A stretch of 64,000 bases of DNA from CAJXVA01 sp963761755 (GTDB lineage Bacteria; Myxococcota_A; Polyangia; Nannocystales; Nannocystaceae). Location of the stretch: NCBI GenBank assembly GCA_963761755.1, contig CAVXIC010000013.1, positions 1 through 64,000 of the forward strand, given 5' to 3'. Numbering within the stretch: position 1 is the stretch's first letter; every line of letters starts with the position of its first letter. A model generated the notes under the pieces. The model made no database searches and was not told where the DNA came from. It saw only the letters and a list, made by a program, of their open reading frames with translations. Below are positions 23,847 to 32,193 of the stretch, piece after piece. Made by a program: the position numbers and the translations under genes.

Positions 23847-25906
23847 GGATCGCGGTCGCCGGAAACCCCAACGTGGGGAAGACGAGTCTGTTCAACGTCC
23901 TCACGGGCTCCCGTCAGAGCGTGGGCAACTACCCGGGCATGACGGTAGAGCGGCGCGAGGGCAGGGCCAGCGCCCGATGGACCGACCAAGGCCACACGTT
24001 CATCGATCTGCCCGGCACGTACTCGCTGTCCCCCGTCTCGGAGGATGAGGCCGTGGCGTTTCGCTGCCTCGGAGGCGTCGATGGCACGGCTCCGGACGCG
24101 GTCTTGTTGGTGCTCGATGCGACCAACCTCGCCCGCAACCTCTACTTCGCGCTGCAGGTGCTCGAGCTCGAGCTGCCGACCGTCGTCGCCCTGAACATGG
24201 TCGATGCCGCCCGCGACGTGGGGCTCGAGGTCGATGCGGCGGTGCTCGAGGACTGCCTGGGGGTGCCGGTGGTCGAGACCGTTGGACGAACCGGGCGTGG
24301 AGCGGACACGCTCGTCGCCGCGCTGGCCCAGGCCCGCGTCGCGCCCGCGCGGTCCTACGACGTCGAGGACAGCCCCGAGGTCCGGCCGGCGCTGGCCCGA
24401 CTCGAGGCCACCGGGGTCTCGCAGGCGGCTGCGCGCTGGTTGCTGTGCAGCGCGGGCCCACAGACGGTCGAGCTGACCGGGGCCACGCCGGAGCAGCGCG
24501 CGGCCCTCTCGGAGCTGGGTGCCGAGGTTTGCTGGACCGCCTCGCGGGCGCTGGTCGCCGCTCGCTACCGCACGGTCGACACGATGCTCGGCACGCTCGG
24601 TTTCTCGGAGCGCGCCGATGCAGCGCCCGCGATGGCGACCTCCGAGCGCGTCGACGCCGTGCTCACGCACCCGGTGCTCGGACTCGCCGGCTTCGTCGCG
24701 ACGATGGCGCTGGTCTTCGTCGCGATCTACTCGTGGGCGGATCCCCTCGTCGGGCTCATCGAGGATGGGTTTGGAGCGCTGGGCGCGGGCATTGCCGACG
24801 TGCTCGGCCCCGGGTTGCTCACCGACCTGATCGTCGAGGGCATCATCGCGGGCGTAGGCAACGTGCTGGTGTTCGTGCCCCAGATCGCGATGCTGTTCCT
24901 GTTCCTGGGCCTGCTGGAGGACTCGGGGTACATGGCGCGCGCGGCGTTCCTGCTCGACCGGGTGATGTCCCGGCTCGGCCTGCATGGCCGCGCGTTCATC
25001 CCGTTGCTCAGTGGCTACGCCTGCGCGATTCCGGCGATCATGGGTACGCGGACGATCGCCAGCTGGAAGGACCGCGTGGTCACGATGCTGATGATCCCCT
25101 ACATGAGCTGTTCGGCGCGCCTGCCGATCTACGCGCTCGTGATCGGGGCGCTGTTCGTCAGTCGACCCGAGGACGCGTTGATCACCCCCTCGGTGGACCG
25201 GGGTCTGCTGTTGCTGTCGATGTACCTGCTCTCGACGGTCTCGGCGCTCGCGGTCGGCTATCTGTACAAGCGCACCATCCTCGCGAGCCCCACCCCGCCG
25301 CTGGTGCTCGAGCTCCCTCCCTACCGGATCCCGCGGGTGCTCAACACGCTCGCGGTCGTTGGGGACAAGACCCTGGCCTTCATCAAGGGTGCCGGCACCG
25401 TCATTCTCGCGTTCACGATCGTGCTGTGGGCGCTGCTGTCGTTCCCCCGCGAGGACACCGGCGCGGGGGGAGAGGGTCCGACGCGCATCGAGGCCAGCTA
25501 CGGCGGACGGGTCGCCAAGACGCTGGAGCCTGCGGTCACGCCGATCGGTCAAGACTGGAGGGTGGGCATTGGAATCCTCGGCAGCTTCGCTGCACGCGAG
25601 GTCTTGGTGAGCACCCTGGGGCTGGCCTACGGGATGGAGGCCGACGACGACGATCCCGTGCAGCTGCGCGAGGCGATGCGGACCGACACCGACGAGGCGG
25701 GGAACCCCGTGCACACCAAGCTCAGCGGCCTGGCCCTGATGGTGTTCTTCGTCTACGCCTGCCAGTGCATGTCGACCGTTGCAGTGGTCCAGCGAGAGAC
25801 GCGGGGCTGGACGTGGCCGCTGTTCATGTTCGTCTCGATGACGGTGATCGCCTACGTGGCGGCGCTGTTGGTGTTTCAGGGCGGCCGACTGCTCGGGTTC
25901 GCGTGA
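23843..25906 (+). CDS. feoB: Ferrous iron transporter FeoB
   Basis: A 687-residue transporter importing Fe2+ across the inner membrane. The N-terminal G domain has GNPNVGKTSLFN (G1), the DLPGTYSLSP G3 and NMVDAARD (G4). From about residue 275 a multi-pass membrane region carries the two Gate motifs, with the conserved cysteines in LLSGYACAIPAIM and YMSCSARLPIY, and a final EVLVSTLGLAYG and CQCMSTVAVVQRET. It is somewhat shorter than the E. coli protein but complete. Coupled to feoA. No Fur box was recognised upstream. Confidence 0.95.
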   Translation: MRIAVAGNPNVGKTSLFNVLTGSRQSVGNYPGMTVERREGRASARWTDQGHTFIDLPGTYSLSPVSEDEAVAFRCLGGVDGTAPDAVLLVLDATNLARNLYFALQVLELELPTVVALNMVDAARDVGLEVDAAVLEDCLGVPVVETVGRTGRGADTLVAALAQARVAPARSYDVEDSPEVRPALARLEATGVSQAAARWLLCSAGPQTVELTGATPEQRAALSELGAEVCWTASRALVAARYRTVDTMLGTLGFSERADAAPAMATSERVDAVLTHPVLGLAGFVATMALVFVAIYSWADPLVGLIEDGFGALGAGIADVLGPGLLTDLIVEGIIAGVGNVLVFVPQIAMLFLFLGLLEDSGYMARAAFLLDRVMSRLGLHGRAFIPLLSGYACAIPAIMGTRTIASWKDRVVTMLMIPYMSCSARLPIYALVIGALFVSRPEDALITPSVDRGLLLLSMYLLSTVSALAVGYLYKRTILASPTPPLVLELPPYRIPRVLNTLAVVGDKTLAFIKGAGTVILAFTIVLWALLSFPREDTGAGGEGPTRIEASYGGRVAKTLEPAVTPIGQDWRVGIGILGSFAAREVLVSTLGLAYGMEADDDDPVQLREAMRTDTDEAGNPVHTKLSGLALMVFFVYACQCMSTVAVVQRETRGWTWPLFMFVSMTVIAYVAALLVFQGGRLLGFA

Positions 25907-25995
25907 GGCCGCCGAGCGAGCCTTCCCCCACAGACGACCGGCGACCGACCGCTGACCGGGGGAATGCGCTCAGCGGCTCTGGGCGTTGAGTGGTC

Positions 25996-27168
25996 ATGCA
26001 AGCCCAAGCGCGTCCCAACAGCCACCTGCTCACGCTGCGAGCGATGCGGCGCGATTTGGCGCTGCTGGCGGCAGCGACGGCGGTCTCCGTCGGTGTGAGC
26101 GCATGGCTGCATGGTCAGACGTGTGTGCTGGAGCGGGCTCCGGCGATCTCGGTGGCACCGGCCCTCGAGGCGAAGACGGTGCCACAGGCCCCCGCTGCAC
26201 AGCCCGTCACCAACACGGGCGCGCCGATGGTCTACGGGGAGCACTTCGCCTTCGTGATCGATCTCGAGGAGCCGTACCTCGTGCTGGCGACCGACGTCGA
26301 CGCGTCGTGGGAGGGGGAGTTCGAGGGGTTGCTCGGCGTGGACACCGTGTTCCGGTCGGTCGACCAGCCCGCGCTCCCGCCGGCGTTGGCGGCGATGGAA
26401 GGCCGGGCGTTCGCGCTTTGGGGCACGTCCGACGACGGCACGCCGACCTCGCTGGGCAAGGCGATCCTCGGCGCGCCGCGGCTGGTGTCTCAGGCTTCGG
26501 GCATGCTGGGTCCCGACGGACAGCTCGATACGTGGTCGTTGCTCGAGCGCTTGGAGCAGGACGGCGCCTTGCCGGCCGATCTCCAGGCGCGCGCTCGAGC
26601 GGCGATCTGGGCCGAGGGGGCGCGGCTGCTGGTCGCACCGCTTCGCGGCGTTCGGGCTTCTGAGGCGTCGTGGGCCCGAGCCGCCGAGCTACCCGCCCCC
26701 GAGTTCTTCGAAGAGGTGCCGCTGGATCCCGAGGCCGTCGCGGCGCAGCGGACTGCCTTCGTGACCTCGCAGGAGGGCCTGAACGCGGTGCGCGAGCACG
26801 AACGGCTGGGCCACGGCAGCTTGGTGCCGTATCTGCGCAGCGTCGGTTGGTCGGACGGGCAGCGCCGGGTTCGGCTGGCGACGACCTTCGTCGACTCACC
26901 CCACGTCGAGATCTGTGGCGGCTTCGACTGGGCCTACGCCGTTGGTGCCCACCACGCTGTCTCGGGGTGGGACGTACCGGTCGAGATCCCCACGAGCCAC
27001 ACGATCGGCCCGGCGCTGGTCGGCGACTTCAACGCCGATGGCTATGCGGACCTTCTGCTGGAGCCGCGCCCACTCGACGGCGATACCACGATGATGCGCG
27101 GCGGGCCGGACGGGTTCGTGGAGGTGCAGACGCTGGTCGAAGTGCCCTACTTCGGCTGCCGCTGCTAG
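25996..27168 (+). CDS. Hypothetical exported protein
   Basis: A 390-residue protein with an N-terminal hydrophobic helix (residues about 22-38, LALLAAATAVSVGVSAWL), so it is exported or membrane-anchored. The middle is a Glu/Ala-rich alpha/beta region (LLGVDTVFRSVDQPALPP); the end has VGDFNADGYADLLLEPRP, an FG-GAP/VCBS-type calcium-binding phrase common in repeat proteins, and finishes FGCRC. Function unknown. GTG 25990 and ATG 26044 are alternative starts. It stands alone after feoB and is convergent with the next gene. Confidence 0.7.
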   Translation: MQAQARPNSHLLTLRAMRRDLALLAAATAVSVGVSAWLHGQTCVLERAPAISVAPALEAKTVPQAPAAQPVTNTGAPMVYGEHFAFVIDLEEPYLVLATDVDASWEGEFEGLLGVDTVFRSVDQPALPPALAAMEGRAFALWGTSDDGTPTSLGKAILGAPRLVSQASGMLGPDGQLDTWSLLERLEQDGALPADLQARARAAIWAEGARLLVAPLRGVRASEASWARAAELPAPEFFEEVPLDPEAVAAQRTAFVTSQEGLNAVREHERLGHGSLVPYLRSVGWSDGQRRVRLATTFVDSPHVEICGGFDWAYAVGAHHAVSGWDVPVEIPTSHTIGPALVGDFNADGYADLLLEPRPLDGDTTMMRGGPDGFVEVQTLVEVPYFGCRC

Positions 27169-27177
27169 GCAGGCGTC

Positions 27178-27903
27178 TCAGACGGGTGCGGGCACGCTGG
27201 ACGCGTCGTCGTCGGACGCGTCGTTGTCGTCGTCGTCGGACGCATCGTCATCGGACGCGTCCTCGAACGGGTTGTCGTCGTGGGCGAAATCATCTGCGGC
27301 GTCGTCAGGCTCGTCGGCACCAGGGGCGGCGTCTTCGAGGGCGCCGATCGAGGGCAGGTTGGCCAGCGGATCCGAATCATCCTCGTCCGCGGCGGCCTGG
27401 CTGGGCGCTGCCGCGGGCACGTCGGCGGACGGCGCGGGTACGGCAGGCGCGAGCCCTGGTGCCGTTGCAGATGCCGTTGCAGGTGCGGTTGCCGTTGGGG
27501 TGCTGACCGGGGTGGGCGCTGCCGCGGCCGAGGAGGCGGTCGGCGCCCGCATGGCGACGCGCGAGTCCTTGGCGCCGGACTTGCTGGAGCCCTCCGAGGG
27601 GCCGGACGCCTGGTCGTCGGCGTCGGAGGCTTCGGACGTCATGTGCGCGGCGATGGCCGAAGCATCACGGGCCGGACCCCCGAGGCTGGAGGAGAGCCGA
27701 TGAGGCGGCCCGCTGCCGCCGAGCGCAACCGCGGCGATGAGCGCGGTCATGAGGGCGAGCGTTCCCGCCCCGCCCAGAATCATCCAGCGTCGCTCGTCGC
27801 CGCCTTGGATGTGGCGCGCCAAGGATTCGTCCCGCTCCAGGACGTCGTCCTCGAGGGCTCCCATCTCGTAGCTGGTCTCATCGTCGTGCTCGTCTGCACT
27901 CAT
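27178..27903 (-). CDS. Hypothetical single-pass membrane protein, acidic low-complexity tail
   Basis: A 241-residue protein: an acidic N-terminus of 38 residues, one membrane helix (about 40-66, WMILGGAGTLALMTALIAAVAL), an Ala/Pro/Thr-rich stretch and an extremely acidic C-terminus of Asp/Ala/Ser repeats (EDASDDDASDDDDND). The architecture (cytoplasmic acidic head, TM, low-complexity exterior) resembles anti-sigma-like or scaffold proteins, but no domain is seen. The 3' DNA has a repeating gacgcgtc/gtcgtcg pattern. Confidence 0.65.
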   Translation of the reverse strand: MSADEHDDETSYEMGALEDDVLERDESLARHIQGGDERRWMILGGAGTLALMTALIAAVALGGSGPPHRLSSSLGGPARDASAIAAHMTSEASDADDQASGPSEGSSKSGAKDSRVAMRAPTASSAAAAPTPVSTPTATAPATASATAPGLAPAVPAPSADVPAAAPSQAAADEDDSDPLANLPSIGALEDAAPGADEPDDAADDFAHDDNPFEDASDDDASDDDDNDASDDDASSVPAPV

Positions 27904-28048
27904 TCGAACGCCTCGTGTCGGCGCAACATAGCCTGCCCGACAGGGGGGTCAAGGAAATGCGTGTTGCGTGAGGACGATAGCGGCCGTGTTCGTGAGCGGG
28001 CCGACGATTCGCTCCAAACTTGCCAAGAACGCGGATCGAGCGACGCGC

Positions 28049-28054
28049 TATCGT
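28049..28054 (+). promoter_or_regulatory. Putative -10 box (TATCGT) of DsbA-like gene
   Basis: TATCGT, six bases (gggccc) and ATG 28061. It supports ATG 28061, which also begins a lipoprotein signal. Confidence 0.45.
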
Positions 28055-28060
28055 GGGCCC

Positions 28061-28975
28061 ATGTGGGCGTCTCGGCTTGGTTGGCTTCCCCTTCTGTGCG
28101 TCCTGGGTTGTGACCACGGCGAGAGGATCGACGGCCTGGAACGGGTCACGGAAACCCTCCAAGAGGGGTTGATCGCCGCGGCACAGGAGAACGAGGGGCT
28201 TCGGGCGGACCTCGGCGCGGCCCAGGCCAGGGTCGAAGCGGCCGACGCGGACCGGGAAGCGCTCGAGAAGCGGGTGGAATCGCTCGAGGGCGCGCTCGTC
28301 CGGGTCGAGGAGACGCTGCACCAAGCGCCGCCGGTCGAGCCTCCTGCGCCGCCGCCAGAGGTTCCCGGGGGCGTGGACGAGCGCTATCGGGTTCCCGTCG
28401 GCGGCTCGGCGAGCAAGGGCCCCGACGACGCGAAGGTGACGGTGGTGATGATCACCGACTTCCAGTGCCCGTTCTGCAAGCGCGTCCAAGCCGCGCTGCG
28501 CTCCTTGGAGCATGCTCGCGGCGACGAGCTTCGCATCGTGGTCAAGCACAACCCGCTCGTCTTTCATCCCCGCGCCCGGGCAGCCGCGCTGGCCGCCGAA
28601 GCGGCCCGGCTGCAGGACAAGTTCTGGGAGATGCACGACCTCCTCTACGAGCACAGCCGCGCCCTCTCCGATGCGGACCTGCGCGGGCTCGCCGAGCAGG
28701 CGGGGTGCGACGTGCGACGATTCGAGCGAGATCTCCGGCGCGCCGACATCGCCCGCCAGGTCGACGAGGACATCGCGCTCGCCCGCCGGGTCGGAGCCCG
28801 CGGCACCCCTTCGTTCTTCATCAATGGTCGCTACCTCGCCGGGGCCCAGCCGGTGTCGGCGTTCGAGGCGATCATCGACCAAGAAATGGTCGAGGCCGAC
28901 CGACGGATCGCCGCCGGAACGGCCACCTCGAACCTGTACGACGAACTCATGCGAGACGCGAAATCGGCCATGTAG
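28061..28975 (+). CDS. DsbA-family thioredoxin-fold lipoprotein
   Basis: A 304-residue protein. Signal MWASRLGWLPLLCVLGC gives a lipoprotein. Residues about 25-90 form a coiled coil (heptad-rich RLERVTETLQEGLIAAAQEN, DADREALEKRVESLEGALV), followed by a Pro-rich hinge and a DsbA/DsbG-like domain with DFQCPFCKR (Cys about 135/138), VVKHNPLVFHPRA and GTPSFFINGRYL (cis-Pro). It should form or isomerise disulfides at the envelope, with the coiled coil allowing oligomerisation. This could serve the many Cys-rich lipoproteins of the organism. Four-residue loop differences from classic DsbA are normal for the DSBA-like subfamily. Confidence 0.88.
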   Translation: MWASRLGWLPLLCVLGCDHGERIDGLERVTETLQEGLIAAAQENEGLRADLGAAQARVEAADADREALEKRVESLEGALVRVEETLHQAPPVEPPAPPPEVPGGVDERYRVPVGGSASKGPDDAKVTVVMITDFQCPFCKRVQAALRSLEHARGDELRIVVKHNPLVFHPRARAAALAAEAARLQDKFWEMHDLLYEHSRALSDADLRGLAEQAGCDVRRFERDLRRADIARQVDEDIALARRVGARGTPSFFINGRYLAGAQPVSAFEAIIDQEMVEADRRIAAGTATSNLYDELMRDAKSAM

Positions 28976-28982
28976 GGCCGCT

Positions 28983-29369
28983 CTACCGCCGCAGCCAGTC
29001 ACCGCCGTGGACGGCCTGCATCCCGTGAACGTCCCGGCCAAACGTGTAGATCCACGCCCGACGCGGTTCGTCCGGGGCGAGCACCGTGGCCTGCGCCCGG
29101 ATGAACTCGTGCGGCTGCGGATCCTCGGCGCTGCACCCCTCGTAGAAGTCGAGCACCGGCCAGGCGTCGTCGGTGATGTCCTCCCACAGCTCGCCGACCA
29201 CCCAGCCCGCGTCCGGGTCGAGGATCAACCCTGGGTACCAGTCGACGACGTACAGGTGGCCGCGGATCCGAGCGGGGCCGCCGGGCTTCCCGTGCTCGCG
29301 CAGGACGGCGTGCATGGGGTGTGCGGCGCCTTGGCGAAGCGACCCGTAGACGAACAGCGCCCTGATCAC
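28983..29369 (-). CDS. Gamma-glutamylcyclotransferase-like protein
   Basis: A 128-residue AIG2/GGCT-fold protein: VYGSLRQGAAHPMH (the YGSL substrate loop), RIRGHLYVVDWYPGLI, VVGELWEDI, and DFYEGC with the conserved Glu, then RAWIYTF. It would release 5-oxoproline from gamma-glutamyl compounds or act on a related amine. Its start overlaps the stop of the ExbD-like gene by four bases, so the two are translated together; a functional link is not obvious. Confidence 0.85.
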   Translation of the reverse strand: MIRALFVYGSLRQGAAHPMHAVLREHGKPGGPARIRGHLYVVDWYPGLILDPDAGWVVGELWEDITDDAWPVLDFYEGCSAEDPQPHEFIRAQATVLAPDEPRRAWIYTFGRDVHGMQAVHGGDWLRR

Positions 29370-29785
29370 AGACGTTCGGAGGCGACGCCGACCTGCTCGA
29401 TGCCGGCTTCGTGGGCGGCGGCCATCACCTTGACGATGACGCCGTACTTGGCCTTGTCATCGCCCTTGACCACGACCTTGTCGTCTTCCTGGGCCTTTTC
29501 GTTCTTCTGAAAGGCCTCGACCATCTTGTCGTAGTCGTCCGGGAGCGGGGTCTTGCCCAGCGTGACGGAGCCATCGGCGGCGATGCTGACCAGCAGGGAC
29601 GCGTTGGGGTCGGACGGGTTCTGAACGACGGCGTCCTGGGGCACGCTGAGCGGGATCTGCTCGTTGGCGGGCGAGGGCTGCGAGACCATGAAGATGATCA
29701 GCAGGCTGAGCAGCACGTCGACCATGGGCGTCACGTTGATCTCCGCCGAGAGTCCGTCGCCGCCGCTGTCGGAAGACATGCTCAT
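29366..29785 (-). CDS. ExbD/TolR-family biopolymer transport protein
   Basis: A 139-residue protein with one N-terminal membrane helix (VTPMVDVLLSLLIIFMV), where the Asp in PMVDVLL is the proton-path residue, and a periplasmic domain (IPLSVPQ, LPDDYDKMVEAFQ, DKAKYGVIVKVMAAAHEAGI) of ExbD/TolR type. It needs an ExbB/TolQ partner, which is not in this window. ATG 29785 is preferred because a TATGCT box lies ten bases upstream; further ATGs lie upstream (29800, 29806) and downstream (29779). Confidence 0.85.
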   Translation of the reverse strand: MSMSSDSGGDGLSAEINVTPMVDVLLSLLIIFMVSQPSPANEQIPLSVPQDAVVQNPSDPNASLLVSIAADGSVTLGKTPLPDDYDKMVEAFQKNEKAQEDDKVVVKGDDKAKYGVIVKVMAAAHEAGIEQVGVASERL

Positions 29786-29795
29786 GTGCCGCGCC

Positions 29796-29801
29796 AGCAT
29801 A
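29796..29801 (-). promoter_or_regulatory. Putative -10 box (TATGCT) of exbD-like gene
   Basis: Minus-strand TATGCT ends ten bases before ATG 29785. The divergent SprT/DUF2786 gene has its own TATGGT at 29835-29840, so two promoters sit back to back. Confidence 0.35.
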
Positions 29802-29834
29802 CCCAAGGCGGGCCGACACCGCCACGGTCTGGTG

Positions 29835-29840
29835 TATGGT
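29835..29840 (+). promoter_or_regulatory. Putative -10 box (TATGGT) of SprT/DUF2786 gene
   Basis: TATGGT, six bases (cccccg) and GTG 29847, with no Shine-Dalgarno. It decides GTG 29847 over GTG 29832. Confidence 0.45.
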
Positions 29841-29846
29841 CCCCCG

Positions 29847-30950
29847 GTGGTCGATCAAGGGGCCGTAGGGGCGCTCAGCGCCGCTTTGGAGGCCAAGCTT
29901 CTGGCGCGGCTGGTGGCGGAGTGGGAGGCGATCAACTCCACCTACTTCCGGGAGGTGCTGCGGCGGCCGGTGTTTCGGCTCAGCGACACCCGGGCTCAGC
30001 TGGGGCAATGGACCCCGCGGGTTCGAGGTCTGGAGATCTCCGGGCCGCTGATCCTCGAGCACCCCTGGGCCATCGTGGTCGAGGTGCTCAAGCACGAGGT
30101 GGCACATCAGTTCGTGGACGAGGTGATGCGGGTTGACGAGCCGCCGCACGGTCCGACCTTTCGGCGGGTGTGCGAGCAGCTCGGCATTGAAGGTCACGCG
30201 CGTGCGGAGCTGCCGCCACCCCCGGTCAACGAGGAGTCGCCCGAGAACCGGGTGGTCCAGCGGATCCGAAAGCTGCTCGCCCTGGCGGAGAGCCCCAACC
30301 AACACGAGGCCGAGGCGGCCGCAACCGCGGCGCGCAAGCTGATGCTCCGCTTCAACATCGAGGTGGAGAAGGGCGCGTCCGAAGACGGGACCTCGCGGTA
30401 CGGCTACCGCCACCTTGGGCGTCCGTCGGGTCGCGTCTTGGAGCACGACCGCCGCCTGGCGCTGATCCTCACCACGTACTTCTTCGTCGATGGACTGTGG
30501 GTGCCGGTGTATCGGCCGCTGGAGGGCAAGCGCGGCAGCGTGCTGGAGATCTGCGGGCTGCAGCCCAACCTGGCCATGGCCGAGCACGTGCACACGTTCC
30601 TCTCCGACACCGCGCTGCGCCTGTGGTCCGACTACCGCAGGTCGGCGACGCGGGCCTCCAACCGCGACCGCCAGGCGTTCTTGGCTGGCGTCATGGCGGG
30701 CTTCGAAGCCAAGCTCGCCGCGCAGAGTCAGCAGTTCCAGGAGCAGGGCTTGGTCTGGGTGCCCGGGCCCGAGCTCGGCGCGTACTTCAAGCGCCGCTAT
30801 CCCCGGACCCAGACGGTCCGGCGGGGGGGAGCCAGCCGCAACGCCGCGTACTCTCGGGGAGAACAGGTCGGCGGCAACATCGTGCTCTCGAAGCCGGTCG
30901 AGTCCCAGGGGACCGCGGCGCGGCCCAAGGCGCTGCCGTCGGGGCGCTAG
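29847..30950 (+). CDS. SprT-like/DUF2786 protein
   Basis: A 367-residue cytoplasmic protein. Residues about 20-110 carry a SprT-like metallopeptidase-type core: EWEAINSTYFREVL, RGLEISGPLIL, then LKHEVAHQFVDE with the HExxH zinc motif and PHGPTFRRVCEQLG. From about 130 comes a DUF2786 domain (ENRVVQRIRKLLALAESPNQHEAEAAATAARKLMLRFNIE), followed by a second alpha/beta region. SprT-like proteases in eukaryotes (Spartan) cut DNA-protein cross-links; whether that applies here is unknown. The TAG stop is part of the inverted repeat that begins at 30947. Confidence 0.8.
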   Translation: MVDQGAVGALSAALEAKLLARLVAEWEAINSTYFREVLRRPVFRLSDTRAQLGQWTPRVRGLEISGPLILEHPWAIVVEVLKHEVAHQFVDEVMRVDEPPHGPTFRRVCEQLGIEGHARAELPPPPVNEESPENRVVQRIRKLLALAESPNQHEAEAAATAARKLMLRFNIEVEKGASEDGTSRYGYRHLGRPSGRVLEHDRRLALILTTYFFVDGLWVPVYRPLEGKRGSVLEICGLQPNLAMAEHVHTFLSDTALRLWSDYRRSATRASNRDRQAFLAGVMAGFEAKLAAQSQQFQEQGLVWVPGPELGAYFKRRYPRTQTVRRGGASRNAAYSRGEQVGGNIVLSKPVESQGTAARPKALPSGR

Positions 30951-31114
30951 AGCGGCGATCAGTTTGATTCCATGCGCTGATGCACGCCTGGGGCCGCACC
31001 TGACGGTGTCGCGCGGCGCTCGTGGTGTGCCCGACACAACTTCGGCCACGCTCCTACCCAGGAACGGCCCCAGACGCACCTCAGCGCCCGGAATCAAACT
31101 GGTCGCCGCTCTAG
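30947..31114. repeat. 168-bp long inverted repeat (MITE-like or large hairpin)
   Basis: The two ends are inverted copies: the first 25 bases from 30947 match the reverse complement of the last 25 ending at 31114 with one mismatch, and pairing continues (gcgctga, ctggggccg, cctg blocks) to about 54 bases per arm with a 60-base centre that has its own small dyad. Both ends are CTAG. No gene lies inside. It resembles a miniature inverted-repeat element or a very strong terminator; it supplies the stop codon of the preceding gene. Confidence 0.75.
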
Positions 31115-31122
31115 ACCTCAAA

Positions 31123-31410
31123 GGGCGCCAAAAGGCGCCCGTTTGGGGTGAAGCGAAGGGCGACTTGTCGGCCGCAGCGAGGGGCCTTTTCGAAAGGCCC
31201 CTCTAAAGATGAGAACGAGTAGGCGCCAAAAGGCGCCCGTTTGGGGTGAAGCGAAGGGCGACTGGTCGGCCGCAGCGAGGGGCCTTTTCGAAAGGCCCCT
31301 CTAAAGACGAGAACGAGTAGGCGCCAAAAGGCGCCCGTTTGGGGTGAAGCGAAGGGCGACTTGTCGGCCGCAGCGAGGGGCCTTTTCGAAAGGCCCCTTC
31401 AAAGACTAGA
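31123..31410. repeat. Three tandem 98-bp repeats, each with two hairpins
   Basis: Units start at 31124, 31222 and 31320 (period exactly 98) and are nearly identical. Each holds a GGCGCC-AAAA-GGCGCC hairpin (31123-31140, 31222-31237, 31320-31335) and a nine-pair hairpin ggggccttt-tcg-aaaggcccc (31181-31201, 31279-31299, 31377-31397). The third unit diverges after about 31400. No protein is credible. The spacing and dual stem-loops suggest a structured RNA, terminator array or protein-binding array. Confidence 0.9.
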
Positions 31411-31460
31411 CGCCAACCCTCCTCAGATCGGGGCACCTCGTCGCACGTTGAACTGGCACC

Positions 31461-32165
31461 ATGAAGGCCATGAAGCGAACGACGGTGGTGGGTGTGCTCG
31501 TCCTCGGGCTGGCGTCGGGGTGCGCGGGCTACGACGAGGGGGGTGGAAAGAGCCCCGAGCAGGTGAAGGCCACGCCCGAGCCCGAGCCCGAGCCCGAGCC
31601 CAAGCCCGAGCCCGAGCTGCCCGTCGATGCCGATCTCGTGCAGGTCACGGTGGCTTCGGTGCAGCTGCAGGAGGACTGTCCGGCAGCCGCGCCCGCTGCC
31701 AAGTCGATGCCCAAGCCGACCGAGCCAGCCAACGGGCCCCAGGCAGACTCCATGCCCCGAGCAGCCGCTCGCAAGGCTTCGGGCTTTGCGGCGCATTGCG
31801 TCCAGTCGCGCGTCCTGCTCGCGATCGCCTCGGACGCCCAAGAGGTGATTCCGTTCTCCGTGAAGGCCGTGCGGCTGAAGAAGGCCGACGACGGAGCGGT
31901 CGTCGGAGCGCTCACCACGCGCGAGCCGCAGGTCTGGGCGGATTCCAAGTACGACGCTTGGGACCAGTCGATCGCGGCGGGCGCGGACATCAAGGTCGGC
32001 TACGCGCTCGGAGGGCCGGACTGGGGTGCGGTCGGCAAGGCCGTGGGCGGTGACCCATGGGGCCCGCTGTACATCCTCGAGTTCGACGTGGAGATCGACG
32101 GACGGGTGCAGACGATCGTCTCGCCCAAGGTCCCGCGCGACGAGCCGATGAACGTGGTGACCTGA
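31461..32165 (+). CDS. Lipoprotein of unknown function
   Basis: A 234-residue protein with signal MKRTTVVGVLVLGLASGC (ATG 31461, or 31470 three codons later). A short Pro/Glu repeat (PEPEPEPKPEPE) follows the lipidated Cys and probably spans part of the envelope. The globular part has two cysteines and WADSKYDAWDQSIAAGAD and ends in beta strands. No family recognised. It is followed after 28 bases by a cytochrome c lipoprotein, probably one operon, with the 98-bp repeats just upstream as a possible control region. Confidence 0.75.
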   Translation: MKAMKRTTVVGVLVLGLASGCAGYDEGGGKSPEQVKATPEPEPEPEPKPEPELPVDADLVQVTVASVQLQEDCPAAAPAAKSMPKPTEPANGPQADSMPRAAARKASGFAAHCVQSRVLLAIASDAQEVIPFSVKAVRLKKADDGAVVGALTTREPQVWADSKYDAWDQSIAAGADIKVGYALGGPDWGAVGKAVGGDPWGPLYILEFDVEIDGRVQTIVSPKVPRDEPMNVVT

Positions 32166-32193
32166 CGCGCCCGCTGCATCGGCCCGCTGTGAC

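Noticed and set aside
23613..25906. Fur box upstream of feoA
   Set aside because: I found no convincing 19-base Fur-type dyad in 23504-23612.
31123..31410. CRISPR array
   Set aside because: The repeat unit is 98 bases with no distinct spacers, and no cas genes are present.
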